Part shown: piece after piece, positions 6,428 through 13,391 of the stretch
How the letters are laid out: each line of letters begins with the position of its first letter
How positions within the stretch are numbered: the first letter of the stretch is position 1
Assembly: GCA_900765705.1 (NCBI GenBank)
Contig: CAAFSR010000236.1
Location: forward strand, 1 to 18,312
Length of the DNA: 18,312 nt
Origin: an uncultured Faecalibacterium sp.
GTDB taxonomy: Bacteria; Bacillota; Clostridia; Oscillospirales; Ruminococcaceae
Direction: 5' to 3'
The notes under the pieces: model-generated
What the model was told of the DNA's origin: nothing
What the model saw: only the letters and a program-made list of their open reading frames with translations
Database searches by the model: none
Translations under genes and position numbers: made by a program

Positions 6428-7891
6428 TTATACTTCCTGATGCTTTACGATCTGTTGCGTGGTTTCCACCTGTCGGCCGTACAGACCAACGCCGTCCACC
6501 TCTATCTCGCCTACCTGATTATCACAGGGGTCGGCGCGGAAAGCGCACATGGGCGGGTCGAAGGGGGCGCAGATATCGCTGTTGGCCACCATGCGGTCGG
6601 TGTCCAGATTGCCGAAGTAGTGCAGACGCATCTTCTCGTTGCCTGCACGCGCCATGGAGGCACCGGCAGAGCAATCGGCGTACATCCAGCCCTTGGGGGC
6701 AATGTAGAACATGGCCCAGTCGTGACAGCCGGCTGTCTCCGGCCGTGCCACCATGCCGCTCTGCCACTTTGCCGGGATGCCTGCAATGCGGCAAAGGGTG
6801 ATAAAGGTAGCGGCCATCACCCCGCAATCGCCCCGGCGGCTGCGGGCACAGTTATCGGTGATGTTCTCGTGCACAAAGTACATGGGCTGGAAGTGGTAGT
6901 GCACGTTCAGGGTAACAAAATCGTAAATGCGCTTTGCCTTCTGCACCGGGTCTGTGATGCCCTCGGTCAGCTGGGCGGCCAGTGCCTTCATATAGGGGGT
7001 AAAGGCGATATGGGGCAGCTGCTCGGCGGTGTCAAAACCCGGCTGCACGGGGTCGGCCTGCATTTCCAGCGGAGCGGCGTAGTGCGCAGTGCTGCGGTAG
7101 CTGTACTGTGCGCCAAAACGGCAGTTTTCAGCAAGGTCTGCCTCCCAGTACGCAGTGCGCTGGGGTGCGGTCTCCGGGGCGATATGGGTGGGCGGAGCGG
7201 TAAAGCTGTCCAGCGTGATATTGCTCTGTGCCGGGCAGGCAGCGGGCAGCGGCAGCCATACCTTGACGTGCACGGTATCTCTTCCTTCAGCCTTTGCGGC
7301 GGCAAGGGCGCGGGCAAAGGTCTCGTCGGTCATGCCGATGCTGATGCGCAGGGTAATATCCGCACTGGCGGCACCGGTGCGCACCATCCGGTCGTGCTGA
7401 GGCTCAAAGCGATCCCAGCTGCGCTCCGGGACGGGCGGATCCAGCTGACGTGCAGCAAGGTCGGGATGGGTGGCCACCAGCGTTTCGGCGGCGCGGTAGA
7501 TATAGCGCTTCTGCCCTTCCACAAAGCGCCAGTCCATCTGCCCGGCAGCGTCCAGCGCGGCAAATTCTTCAGCGGTAAAGTCCCGCAGGGTGGCCTGCAG
7601 CTGGGCCAGCAACTGCTCGGCCGTCAGGGTGTAATCCTGCGGCAGACGGCGCAGGATCTCGCGGTGCGCCAGCAGACCCTGCCGCCATGCATCCACCCCG
7701 TGGGGAGTGGGGTTTACGGGCAGCGCGCCCTGCGGGTGCAGGGGCTGGTTCTGGCTGGCTGTCCAATCCTCGGCCAGGCAGGCATCGATGCGCGCAATGG
7801 CGGCGTCATAATAGCCGGCCTCCTTCAGGCGGCGGATATCGTCCGGCAGTTCCATATTCAGGTATGCAAAACAGGTATTCCAGTCCTTCAT
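6428..7891 (-). CDS. Transglutaminase-like cysteine-protease-fold protein, cytoplasmic
   Basis: The C-terminal third is a transglutaminase-like domain with a complete catalytic triad: C356 in RRGDCGVMAATF, H390 in GCHDWAMFYIAP and D406 in GWMYADCSAG. It is preceded by the usual helix DPVQKAKRIYDFVTLNVHYH (315-333), so hydrolysis or acyl transfer of a peptide or amide is likely; the substrate is unknown. The first ~300 residues are not recognised: an N-terminal segment with tetratricopeptide-like look (ELPDDIRRLKEAGYYDAAIA, about 14-33), then a middle part rich in beta-type sequence (VHVKVWLPLP, about 207-216). There is no signal peptide or membrane segment, unlike many secreted transglutaminase-like proteins. 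I chose ATG 7889-7891, which follows AAAGGAG by 8 nt; an upstream in-frame extension by 12 residues lacks a good site. It forms its own unit, with promoter 7987-8014 and terminator 6388-6423. Confidence 0.85.
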   Translation of the reverse strand: MKDWNTCFAYLNMELPDDIRRLKEAGYYDAAIARIDACLAEDWTASQNQPLHPQGALPVNPTPHGVDAWRQGLLAHREILRRLPQDYTLTAEQLLAQLQATLRDFTAEEFAALDAAGQMDWRFVEGQKRYIYRAAETLVATHPDLAARQLDPPVPERSWDRFEPQHDRMVRTGAASADITLRISIGMTDETFARALAAAKAEGRDTVHVKVWLPLPAACPAQSNITLDSFTAPPTHIAPETAPQRTAYWEADLAENCRFGAQYSYRSTAHYAAPLEMQADPVQPGFDTAEQLPHIAFTPYMKALAAQLTEGITDPVQKAKRIYDFVTLNVHYHFQPMYFVHENITDNCARSRRGDCGVMAATFITLCRIAGIPAKWQSGMVARPETAGCHDWAMFYIAPKGWMYADCSAGASMARAGNEKMRLHYFGNLDTDRMVANSDICAPFDPPMCAFRADPCDNQVGEIEVDGVGLYGRQVETTQQIVKHQEV

Positions 7892-7986
7892 ATTCTCTAC
7901 TCCTTTTCCCACAGCAGAATGCCGCACCCGGCATACGGCTGCATCTGCCAGTACGGATGCGCCGCTCTGTGCATTCTTGTCCCTTT

Positions 7987-8014
7987 ATTGTATCACAAAC
8001 GGGTGGGAAGTCAA
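7987..8014 (-). promoter_or_regulatory. Promoter for the transglutaminase-like gene
   Basis: On the minus strand, -35 TTGACT (8009-8014), 16-bp spacer, -10 TACAAT (7987-7992). The leader of about 90 nt contains a hairpin ATGCCG/CGGCAT (7919-7924 with 7929-7934) about 10 nt upstream of the ribosome binding site. The -35 box is only 24 bp from that of the divergent acetyltransferase promoter. Confidence 0.65.
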
Positions 8015-8038
8015 AGCAAATTCTGTGCAGTCCGCTTC

Positions 8039-8067
8039 TTGTACCGCCCGGTGAATTCTGCTATACT
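8039..8067 (+). promoter_or_regulatory. Promoter for the GNAT acetyltransferase gene
   Basis: -35 TTGTAC (8039-8044), 17-bp spacer, -10 TATACT (8062-8067) preceded by TGC (extended -10). The predicted leader is about 55 nt. It is divergent from the promoter at 7987-8014. Confidence 0.7.
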
Positions 8068-8128
8068 GAAAGTTATCCGGGAGTGGAAAGAGAATGCGGG
8101 CAGCTTTCGGCCCGTCGAGGATGAAAGT

Positions 8129-8647
8129 ATGGATAAGATCATCATCCGGCCTATGACGCCGGAGGACTGGGAAGCAGTTTCCAGAATCTACGTTGAGGGC
8201 ATCGCCACGGAATATGCCACCTTCCAGACCGAATGCCCACCCTACACTGCGTGGGACGCTTCCCACACCAGAGAGTGCCGTCTGGTTATTCTTTCCGGTG
8301 GGGTGCTGGCAGGGTGGTGTGCCTTGCACCGGGTAGACCCCCGCTGGTGCTACCGGGGCGTAGCCGAGGTGAGCATCTATGTGGGCGAGCAGTTCCGGGG
8401 GCACGGGCTGGGCTTTCAGCTTTTAAGCGCCCTGTGCGCCGCTGCCGAAAAGGCCGGGTACTGGACGCTGCAATCCACCGTTTTGCAGGACAACGCTGCC
8501 AGCCGTGCGCTGCACACCAAGTGCGGTTTCCGGCTGGTGGGCCGCCGGGAGCGCATTGCGCGGGACTGCCACGGCCACTGGCTGGACACCTATCTGATGG
8601 AGCGCCGCGCCGCCGCAGACGAACCGGAGGGGTTCAAGAAGCTGTGA
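8129..8647 (+). CDS. GNAT N-acetyltransferase, phosphinothricin/amino-acid acetyltransferase type
   Basis: This 172-residue cytoplasmic enzyme of the GNAT fold would move acetyl from acetyl-CoA to an amino group. It follows the PAT/MddA/MnaT subgroup: N-terminal IRPMTPEDWEAVSRIYVEGI, EYATFQTECPPYTAWDASH, AEVSIYVGEQFRGHGLGFQL with the acetyl-CoA P-loop Q-x-x-G-x-G (about residues 91-96), VLQDNAASRALHTKCGFRLV and HWLDTYLMERR. Known relatives acetylate methionine sulfoximine, methionine sulfone or phosphinothricin, often as detoxification; the true substrate here is not known. The ATG at 8129 lies 8 nt after GAGG (8117-8120). The open frame continues upstream as a shadow of the opposite-strand gene, and that extension is not part of the protein. 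It is a single-gene unit closed by the terminator at 8675-8716. Confidence 0.92.
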   Translation: MDKIIIRPMTPEDWEAVSRIYVEGIATEYATFQTECPPYTAWDASHTRECRLVILSGGVLAGWCALHRVDPRWCYRGVAEVSIYVGEQFRGHGLGFQLLSALCAAAEKAGYWTLQSTVLQDNAASRALHTKCGFRLVGRRERIARDCHGHWLDTYLMERRAAADEPEGFKKL

Positions 8648-8674
8648 GCAACCGTCTGCCTTTTCACAGAGCAG

Positions 8675-8716
8675 AAGAAGCCGTTGCACCAAACTGAGGT
8701 GCAGCGGCTTCTTTTA
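8675..8716 (+). terminator. Intrinsic terminator after the GNAT gene, probably shared by the convergent HD gene
   Basis: AGAAGCCGTTGCACC (8676-8690) pairs with GGTGCAGCGGCTTCT (8698-8712), 15 bp with one G-T pair and a 7-nt loop, then TTTTATTT. On the minus strand the same hairpin is followed by TTCTTCT, weaker, so it may also end the unit at 8734-9727. Confidence 0.85.
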
Positions 8717-8733
8717 TTTGCTATGATTCAGTT

Positions 8734-9258
8734 TTACCACTCGTCATATTCGCCGTTTGCGTTTTTGGCGGCAGCCACGCGGCTGCGCTTGAACATACTT
8801 TCCACCACAGCGCAGTACTTATCGGCAAGGCAGACGATAATGGCCTCGCGGCAGCTGGGCACATGACGGAAGGTCAGCGGCCACATGTGGCTGGAAATAA
8901 TGCTCTGTTCCTTTTTTGTGATGTGGAACACCTGCTCGGCATTGACACAGGCGTAGCCCGGGTGGGAGAAGCCATGCATCTCGAACAGGCGGCGGATACC
9001 GTGAAAGGTGCCCTTTTTGTGCCAGTCGTACAGATAAAAATCGTGCAGGAAGGCACCGACAGCCAGCGAAGTCTCGTCGGCACCCAAATGCAGACGGTGG
9101 TTCAGCCAGCAGCTGACCAGCACCACGTTCTTGCAGTGCTGATAGGTAGTAACATCACCATGCTGGATAAACTCCCGCATCTGCTGTACCTTGGGGTTGC
9201 GGTCGTATTTTTCCAGAATAGCATAAAGCCGTTCGCGTTCCGTAACAGAAAGCTGCAT
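8734..9258 (-). CDS. HD-domain metal-dependent phosphohydrolase
   Basis: HD-domain proteins are metal-dependent phosphohydrolases acting on nucleotides or related phosphates. This 174-residue protein has the full set of expected ligands: H41 (TYQHCKNVV), H72-D73 (GAFLHDFYLYDWH), H99 (GFSHPGYA), H124 (ISSHMWPL) and D146 (CLADKYCA). The two extra histidines between the HD pair and the final Asp fit HD proteins that can hold two metals. The tail is basic, then ends GEYDEW. There is no regulatory domain such as a response-regulator receiver or RelA/SpoT synthetase region. The ATG at 9256-9258 follows AAAGGAA by 9 nt; TTG 9264 is too close to that site. It lies 28 nt downstream of the unrecognised gene at 9287-9727 and is probably co-transcribed with it. 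The substrate is unknown. Confidence 0.88.
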   Translation of the reverse strand: MQLSVTERERLYAILEKYDRNPKVQQMREFIQHGDVTTYQHCKNVVLVSCWLNHRLHLGADETSLAVGAFLHDFYLYDWHKKGTFHGIRRLFEMHGFSHPGYACVNAEQVFHITKKEQSIISSHMWPLTFRHVPSCREAIIVCLADKYCAVVESMFKRSRVAAAKNANGEYDEW

Positions 9259-9286
9259 GAGCAAAATTTCCTTTCAACTCAAAACA

Positions 9287-9727
9287 TCAGGAGCGGAGCT
9301 GCACCGGGTTGGAATTGCCGAAGTTTTCGGCCTTGGAGGGGTTTGCCCGCTTGAGGGTCAGGTCCACAAGATACTGCTTGCCGTCGCCCAGCTCCTCCAG
9401 CTGAGCAAGCTTTGCCATGGCGGAAGCTTCGTCCGGGTACCACTGGATGAGGAAGAAGTTGTCTGCCTCTACCCCGTAGTACAGCCAGAAGCCGTCTGCG
9501 CGCAGCAGGTCATCCAGATGATCCACCTCTTCGCCGTCCGGCAGGCCAAGGCCCTCCTCTGCGTAGAGATTTTCGGGCTCTACCTGCAGCATCTCAATGA
9601 CCTGAATGGAGCTTTGCAGGTACTCGTCCTGCGAGGTGCTCTTATCGGAGCGCTCCCAGCCGGTGAGAAATGCCTGCATGAGCAGATCGCGCACCTTGAT
9701 GCGCGGCAGTGTGGGATCCATAACCAT
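9287..9727 (-). CDS. Unrecognised acidic 146-residue protein
   Basis: I do not recognise the family. The protein is soluble-looking, acidic in the middle (NLYAEEGLGLPDGEEVDHLD, about 54-73), followed by an aromatic, probably beta-strand stretch (GFWLYYGVEADNFFLIQWYP, about 79-98), a helix (DEASAMAKLAQLEELGD) and a strand (KQYLVDLTLKR). It has no Cys-, His- or Walker-type motif, signal peptide or membrane segment. The ATG at 9725-9727 is 6 nt after AAGGAA; ATG 9721 is an alternative. It has a strong promoter of its own (9766-9794) and is the first gene of a two-gene unit with the HD phosphohydrolase, so a partner or regulator role for that enzyme is possible but only inferred. Confidence 0.8.
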   Translation of the reverse strand: MVMDPTLPRIKVRDLLMQAFLTGWERSDKSTSQDEYLQSSIQVIEMLQVEPENLYAEEGLGLPDGEEVDHLDDLLRADGFWLYYGVEADNFFLIQWYPDEASAMAKLAQLEELGDGKQYLVDLTLKRANPSKAENFGNSNPVQLRS

Positions 9728-9765
9728 TTTTATTTCCTTCTTTCGTGGTTTTATCCCCGTTGGAC

Positions 9766-9794
9766 AGTATACGGCATACGCCTGTGCAAGTCAA
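9766..9794 (-). promoter_or_regulatory. Promoter for the 9287-9727 / HD-domain unit, with a small dyad over the -10
   Basis: On the minus strand, -35 TTGACT (9789-9794), 17-bp spacer, -10 TATACT (9766-9771). A dyad GTAT-N5-ATAC (9767-9779) covers the -10 and could be a repressor site or chance. The leader is about 30 nt. Confidence 0.75.
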
Positions 9795-9865
9795 CGGTTT
9801 ATTTGTGAATTTTTTGTAGGTACGGCCAAAATTTACAAACACTTTTCCTGTTTCAGTCGGTTATC

Positions 9866-10642
9866 TCAGGCGTGGAAGGAAAAGGTATCGTTCAGCCACT
9901 CCACCGCAAGTTTAACCCAGCGGTGGCGGTGGGCGCTGTCGGCATCCACCTCCGGGGTGGAAATGCTGGTGCCGTGGCAGCCTTTTTCAAACAAGTGCGC
10001 CTCGCACGGGACGCCCGCCTTGTGTAGTGCACCGAGCAGCAGCAGGGTGTTCTCCACCGGGACGGTCTCGTCCTCCATGGTATGCCAGACGAACACCGGC
10101 GGTGTGGCCGGGGTGATCTTATCCTCCAGCGTAAAGCGCCGGTGGGCGGCAGTATCCTGCGTGCCGGACAGCTGCACAAAGCTGCCACGGTGGGCGTACT
10201 GTCCGGCGGTGACCACCGGGTAGGCCAGCAGCAGGGCGTTGGGGCGCGGCTGCTCTGCCATGCCGGGGATATCCCACACGGCACCGGACAATGCCAGATG
10301 CCCGCCGGCGGAAAAGCCGCACAACGCGATCTTATCCGGCTGAATATTCCACTGCTCCGCGTGCTGCCGCACAAAACCGATGGCCTGTGCCAGCTGCCGC
10401 ATGGGCAGTGCATCCCGGGCGTTCTCCCCTACTGCGTAGTGCAGCACCGCCGTGTGATACCCGGCTGCCGCAAATTGCAGGGCCACGGGGTCGCCCTCCC
10501 GGGGGCTGACGTGGTTATAACCGCCGCCGGGCACCACCAGCACCAGCGGGCGTTGCCGGAAATGCGGCATAGCCTCCACGCTCTCCCGCAGGTAAAGCGT
10601 CAACCTGCCGCCGCCGGTCAGTTCCAGTTGCTCAAGCTGCAT
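9866..10642 (-). CDS. Alpha/beta hydrolase, esterase of the BD-FAE / acetyl-esterase type
   Basis: A 258-residue cytoplasmic serine hydrolase likely to cleave small acyl esters such as acetyl groups from xylo- or other oligosaccharides; the exact substrate is inferred only from family resemblance. Seen: oxyanion segment VVPGGGYNHVSPREGDPVAL (36-55), nucleophile elbow GFSAGGH with S111, candidate acid D191 in HTMEDETVPVEN and candidate base H223 in KGCHGTS. Length and motif order match the family. There is no signal peptide, so it acts on imported substrate. The ATG at 10640-10642 directly abuts the stop codon of the upstream gene and sits 8 nt after GGGAGG, which lies inside that gene, so the pair is surely co-transcribed and probably translationally coupled. 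I see no convincing terminator after its stop. Confidence 0.9.
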   Translation of the reverse strand: MQLEQLELTGGGRLTLYLRESVEAMPHFRQRPLVLVVPGGGYNHVSPREGDPVALQFAAAGYHTAVLHYAVGENARDALPMRQLAQAIGFVRQHAEQWNIQPDKIALCGFSAGGHLALSGAVWDIPGMAEQPRPNALLLAYPVVTAGQYAHRGSFVQLSGTQDTAAHRRFTLEDKITPATPPVFVWHTMEDETVPVENTLLLLGALHKAGVPCEAHLFEKGCHGTSISTPEVDADSAHRHRWVKLAVEWLNDTFSFHA

Positions 10643-11134
10643 TTACGCATCCTCCCTGTAAAAACCGTGCCGCCCCTCCGGGTGGGCTGCAATGAACTCC
10701 GCGCACAGGTCTGCGCAGATGCGGCACAGCTCCGGGCAGGGGCGCTTTTTATAATAGTCTGCAGTGCGGTCCTCTGCCGCCGTACCTCCGGTAGGGGCAG
10801 CACCCGCCTTTGCCAGCAGTTCCCGGCAGATGATGCTGTCGCCGCCGTTGCGGGTGCGGTACTGCTCGGCCGCCTCCTGTACCAGTGCGTACATCCGGGA
10901 TTTATCCTTGGGGTCGGCGGGGTCGGCATAGACCATGCTCAGCACAGTTACCACGCCGCAGAACGCCCCGCACACCTCGCGCATCCGGCCAATGCCCGCG
11001 CCAAAGCCTGCGGAAAGGCGCAGCGCCATCTCCTCGGGCAGGCCAAGCTGCGGTGCAAACGCCGCCACCACGCTCTGACTGCAGTTATAGCCCTTTAAAA
11101 ACCATGTGTAGGCGGCATCGCCCTGTTTTGACAT
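10643..11134 (-). CDS. C_GCAxxG_C_C family cysteine-rich, probably redox-active protein
   Basis: This 163-residue protein matches the family known by its cysteine pattern. It has GYNCSQSVVAAF with C18, the glycine-rich segment SAGFGAGIGRMREVCGAFCG with C55 and C59 (41-60), C103 and a C-terminal CPELCRICADLC with C133, C137, C140 and C144. Family members are thought to bind a metal or metal cluster and take part in redox chemistry, but no general function is established. Here the C-terminal C-x3-C-x2-C-x3-C array is notable. There is no signal peptide. The ATG at 11132-11134 is 9 nt after AAGGA. It is the first gene of a two-gene unit with the alpha/beta hydrolase, zero nucleotides apart. A redox partner for a hydrolase is unusual, and the pairing may simply be genome packing. 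Confidence 0.85.
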   Translation of the reverse strand: MSKQGDAAYTWFLKGYNCSQSVVAAFAPQLGLPEEMALRLSAGFGAGIGRMREVCGAFCGVVTVLSMVYADPADPKDKSRMYALVQEAAEQYRTRNGGDSIICRELLAKAGAAPTGGTAAEDRTADYYKKRPCPELCRICADLCAEFIAAHPEGRHGFYREDA

Positions 11135-11166
11135 TTTCTCACATCCTTTTCCGGCATACTCGCTCC

Positions 11167-11175
11167 ATTATAGCA
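11167..11175 (-). promoter_or_regulatory. Extended -10 promoter for the C_GCAxxG_C_C / hydrolase unit
   Basis: On the minus strand TGC directly precedes a perfect TATAAT (11167-11172). I see no good -35 at 16-18 bp, so this would rely on the extended -10. The leader is about 27 nt. Confidence 0.5.
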
Positions 11176-11302
11176 CAGTCCGCGCAAAAGTGGGAAAATC
11201 TTTATAAGAAAATTTTGTTTTCTATATGGGAAACGATCCCGGTGCGCTGTTTCGTGCACCGGAAGAACAAATTATAACTTTTTTAACTTTTTATGAAAAG
11301 CC

Positions 11303-11331
11303 TTGATTTTCCCTGCGAGTCGTTGTATATT
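11303..11331 (+). promoter_or_regulatory. Promoter of htpG
   Basis: -35 TTGATT (11303-11308), 17-bp spacer, -10 TATATT (11326-11331). The -10 overlaps the first two bases of the CIRCE operator, so a bound repressor would block RNA polymerase. The stretch from about 11180 upstream is AT-rich and includes a CCGGTGC/GCACCGG hairpin (11239-11262) of unknown role. Confidence 0.75.
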
Positions 11332-11356
11332 AGCACTCAGAAGTTATGAGTGCTAA
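11330..11356 (+). promoter_or_regulatory. CIRCE operator (HrcA binding site)
   Basis: TTAGCACTC (11330-11338), a 9-bp spacer (11339-11347) and GAGTGCTAA (11348-11356): a perfect match in both 9-bp arms and spacer length to the CIRCE consensus. HrcA binds this element and represses heat-shock genes until unfolded protein titrates GroEL away from HrcA. It lies over the start region of the htpG promoter and 59 nt before the htpG ATG. Confidence 0.97.
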
Positions 11357-11415
11357 GTTCCTCGGCAACTTGCCGGATACGGCGCACCAAATATGGAATA
11401 AAGAGGTTTTGTATT

Positions 11416-13344
11416 ATGGCCAAGAAAGAATTTCAGGCAGAGAGTAAAAAGCTGATGGACATGATGATCAACTCCATCTATACCAATAAGGAAATTTTCC
11501 TGCGGGAGCTGATCTCCAACGCTTCGGACGCCATCGACAAGCTTTACTATAAGAGCCTGACCGATACCTCCGTGGGCATGAACAAGGGCGATTTCCGCAT
11601 CCTCATCACCCGCGATAAGGAAAACCGCATCCTGACCGTGGAGGATAACGGCATTGGTATGACCAAAGAAGAGCTGGAGCAGAATCTGGGCACCATTGCC
11701 CACTCCGGTTCTCTGGATTTCAAGAAGGACAACAAGGACGAGAACATTGACATCATCGGTCAGTTCGGCGTGGGCTTCTACTCCGCCTTTATGGTGGCCG
11801 ATAAGCTGACCGTTATCTCCAAGGCCTACGGCTCGGACGAGGCATGGCAGTGGGAGTCCTCCGGTGTGGACGGCTACGAGATGACCCCCGCCCAGAAGGA
11901 TACCGTGGGTACCCAGATCATTCTGCACATCAAGCCGGATACCGACACTGAGAAATATGACAACTTCCTGGACGAATACGGCATCGTGGCTATCGTAAAG
12001 AAGTACAGCGACTATGTGCGCTACCCCATCCAGATGGAGCGCGAAAAGAGCCGTCAGAAGCCGGAACCGGACCCCAAGCCTGAGGACTACAAGCCGGAGT
12101 GGGAGACCTACACCGAGCTGGAGACCCTGAACAGCATGATCCCCATCTGGAAAAAGCAGAAGAGCGAAGTGACCGACGAGGAATACAACAGCTTCTACAA
12201 GGATAAGTTCGGTGACTACACCGACCCTGCCCGGGTCATCGTGAGCCGCACCGAGGGCACTGCCAACTACAACGCCCTGCTGTTCGTGCCCAGCCACCGC
12301 CCGTATGATTTTTACACCAAGGACTATGAGAAGGGTTTGGCTCTGTACGCCTCCGGCGTGCTCATTATGGAAAAGTGCGCCGACCTGCTGCCGGATTACT
12401 TCAGTTTTGTAAAGGGCATTGTGGACAGTCAGGACCTGAGCCTGAACATCAGCCGTGAGATGCTGCAGAAGGACAGCCAGCTGAAGCTGATCCACAACGC
12501 ACTGGAAAAGAAGATCAAAAACGAGCTGCACGCCATGCTGAACAACGACCGTGCAAAGTACGAAGAGTTCTGGAAGGAGTTCGGCCGTCAGATCAAGTTT
12601 GGTGCTTACTCTGACTACGGGATGCACGCCGATCTGCTGCGCGACCTGCTGCTGTTCTGGTCTGCCAAGGAGCAGAAGATGGTCACCCTGCAGGAGTACG
12701 TTGAAAAGATGCCCGCCGAACAGAAGTACATCTACTTTGCCGCAGGCGACTCCACCGACCGTCTGGCAAAGCTGCCCGCCGCAGAGCTGGTGCTGGACAA
12801 GGGCTTTGATGTTCTGCTGCTGACCGAGGATGTGGATGAGTTCTGCCTGCAGATCCTGCACAGCTACCCCCGCAAGGATGCCGAGGGCAAGGACGGCACC
12901 GTGGAGTTCAAGAACGTGAACAGCGGTGATCTGGGTCTGGAATCCGAGGAGGAGAAGAAGGCCGCCGAGGATGCCACCGCCGAGAACAAGGCTCTGTTCG
13001 ATGCCATGAAGGACGCATTGAACGGCAAGGTGAAGGAGGTCAAGGTCTCCACCCGCCTGAAGGATCATCCCGTGTGCCTGAGCTCTGACGGCCCGCTGTC
13101 CATTGAGATGGAGAAGGTGCTGTCCAAGCAGCCCGGCAGCGAGGGCGTGAAGAGCGATAAGGTGCTGGAGCTGAACGTGAACCACCCCGTGTTTACCGCC
13201 CTGAAAGCCGCACAGGAGGCCGGTGACACCGAGAAGCTGAACAAGTACAGCGCCCTGCTGTACGCGCAGGCACAGCTGATCGAAGGTCTGCCTGTGGACG
13301 ACCCCGCCGCATACGCCGAGGCCGTTTGCAGCCTGATGAAGTAA
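11416..13344 (+). CDS. htpG: Molecular chaperone HtpG (bacterial Hsp90)
   Basis: HtpG is a cytosolic ATP-driven dimeric chaperone. The 642-residue protein shows all Hsp90 signatures in the N-terminal ATPase domain: NKEIFLRELISNASDAIDKL (about 21-40), VEDNGIGMTKEEL, GTIAHSGS, GQFGVGFYSAFMVADKL (about 115-131) and, at the end of the domain, GTQIILHIK. The middle domain has LLFVPSHRPYDFY, GVLIMEKCADLLPDYFSFVK, and LNISREMLQKDSQLKLI, including the Arg of the NISRE motif that contacts ATP phosphate. The acidic-linked C-terminal dimerisation part is present. There is no eukaryotic-type charged linker or MEEVD tail. The ATG at 11416 is 9 nt after AAGAGG; an upstream in-frame GTG at 11350 lies inside CIRCE and is rejected. 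Regulation is by the CIRCE operator. Codon use strongly avoids TTA, CTA and TCA, consistent with high expression. Confidence 0.98.
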   Translation: MAKKEFQAESKKLMDMMINSIYTNKEIFLRELISNASDAIDKLYYKSLTDTSVGMNKGDFRILITRDKENRILTVEDNGIGMTKEELEQNLGTIAHSGSLDFKKDNKDENIDIIGQFGVGFYSAFMVADKLTVISKAYGSDEAWQWESSGVDGYEMTPAQKDTVGTQIILHIKPDTDTEKYDNFLDEYGIVAIVKKYSDYVRYPIQMEREKSRQKPEPDPKPEDYKPEWETYTELETLNSMIPIWKKQKSEVTDEEYNSFYKDKFGDYTDPARVIVSRTEGTANYNALLFVPSHRPYDFYTKDYEKGLALYASGVLIMEKCADLLPDYFSFVKGIVDSQDLSLNISREMLQKDSQLKLIHNALEKKIKNELHAMLNNDRAKYEEFWKEFGRQIKFGAYSDYGMHADLLRDLLLFWSAKEQKMVTLQEYVEKMPAEQKYIYFAAGDSTDRLAKLPAAELVLDKGFDVLLLTEDVDEFCLQILHSYPRKDAEGKDGTVEFKNVNSGDLGLESEEEKKAAEDATAENKALFDAMKDALNGKVKEVKVSTRLKDHPVCLSSDGPLSIEMEKVLSKQPGSEGVKSDKVLELNVNHPVFTALKAAQEAGDTEKLNKYSALLYAQAQLIEGLPVDDPAAYAEAVCSLMK

Positions 13345-13354
13345 GTTTTTATAG

Positions 13355-13391
13355 AGAGGCCGCTGTTGCATTTGCGCAGCGGCCTCTTTTT
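13355..13391 (+). terminator. Intrinsic terminator of htpG
   Basis: AGAGGCCGCTG (13355-13365) pairs perfectly with CAGCGGCCTCT (13377-13387), with an 11-nt loop, then TTTT immediately and further T. It begins 11 nt after the htpG stop. Confidence 0.9.

Noticed and set aside
6440..8128. Long plus-strand extension upstream of the GNAT ATG
   Set aside because: It is the shadow of the transglutaminase gene and lies upstream of the mapped-looking GNAT promoter at 8039-8067; the GNAT family N-terminus matches the ATG at 8129.
11350..11415. N-terminal extension of htpG from GTG 11350
   Set aside because: The extension begins within the CIRCE operator, has no ribosome binding site, and the protein family starts at MAKKEF.
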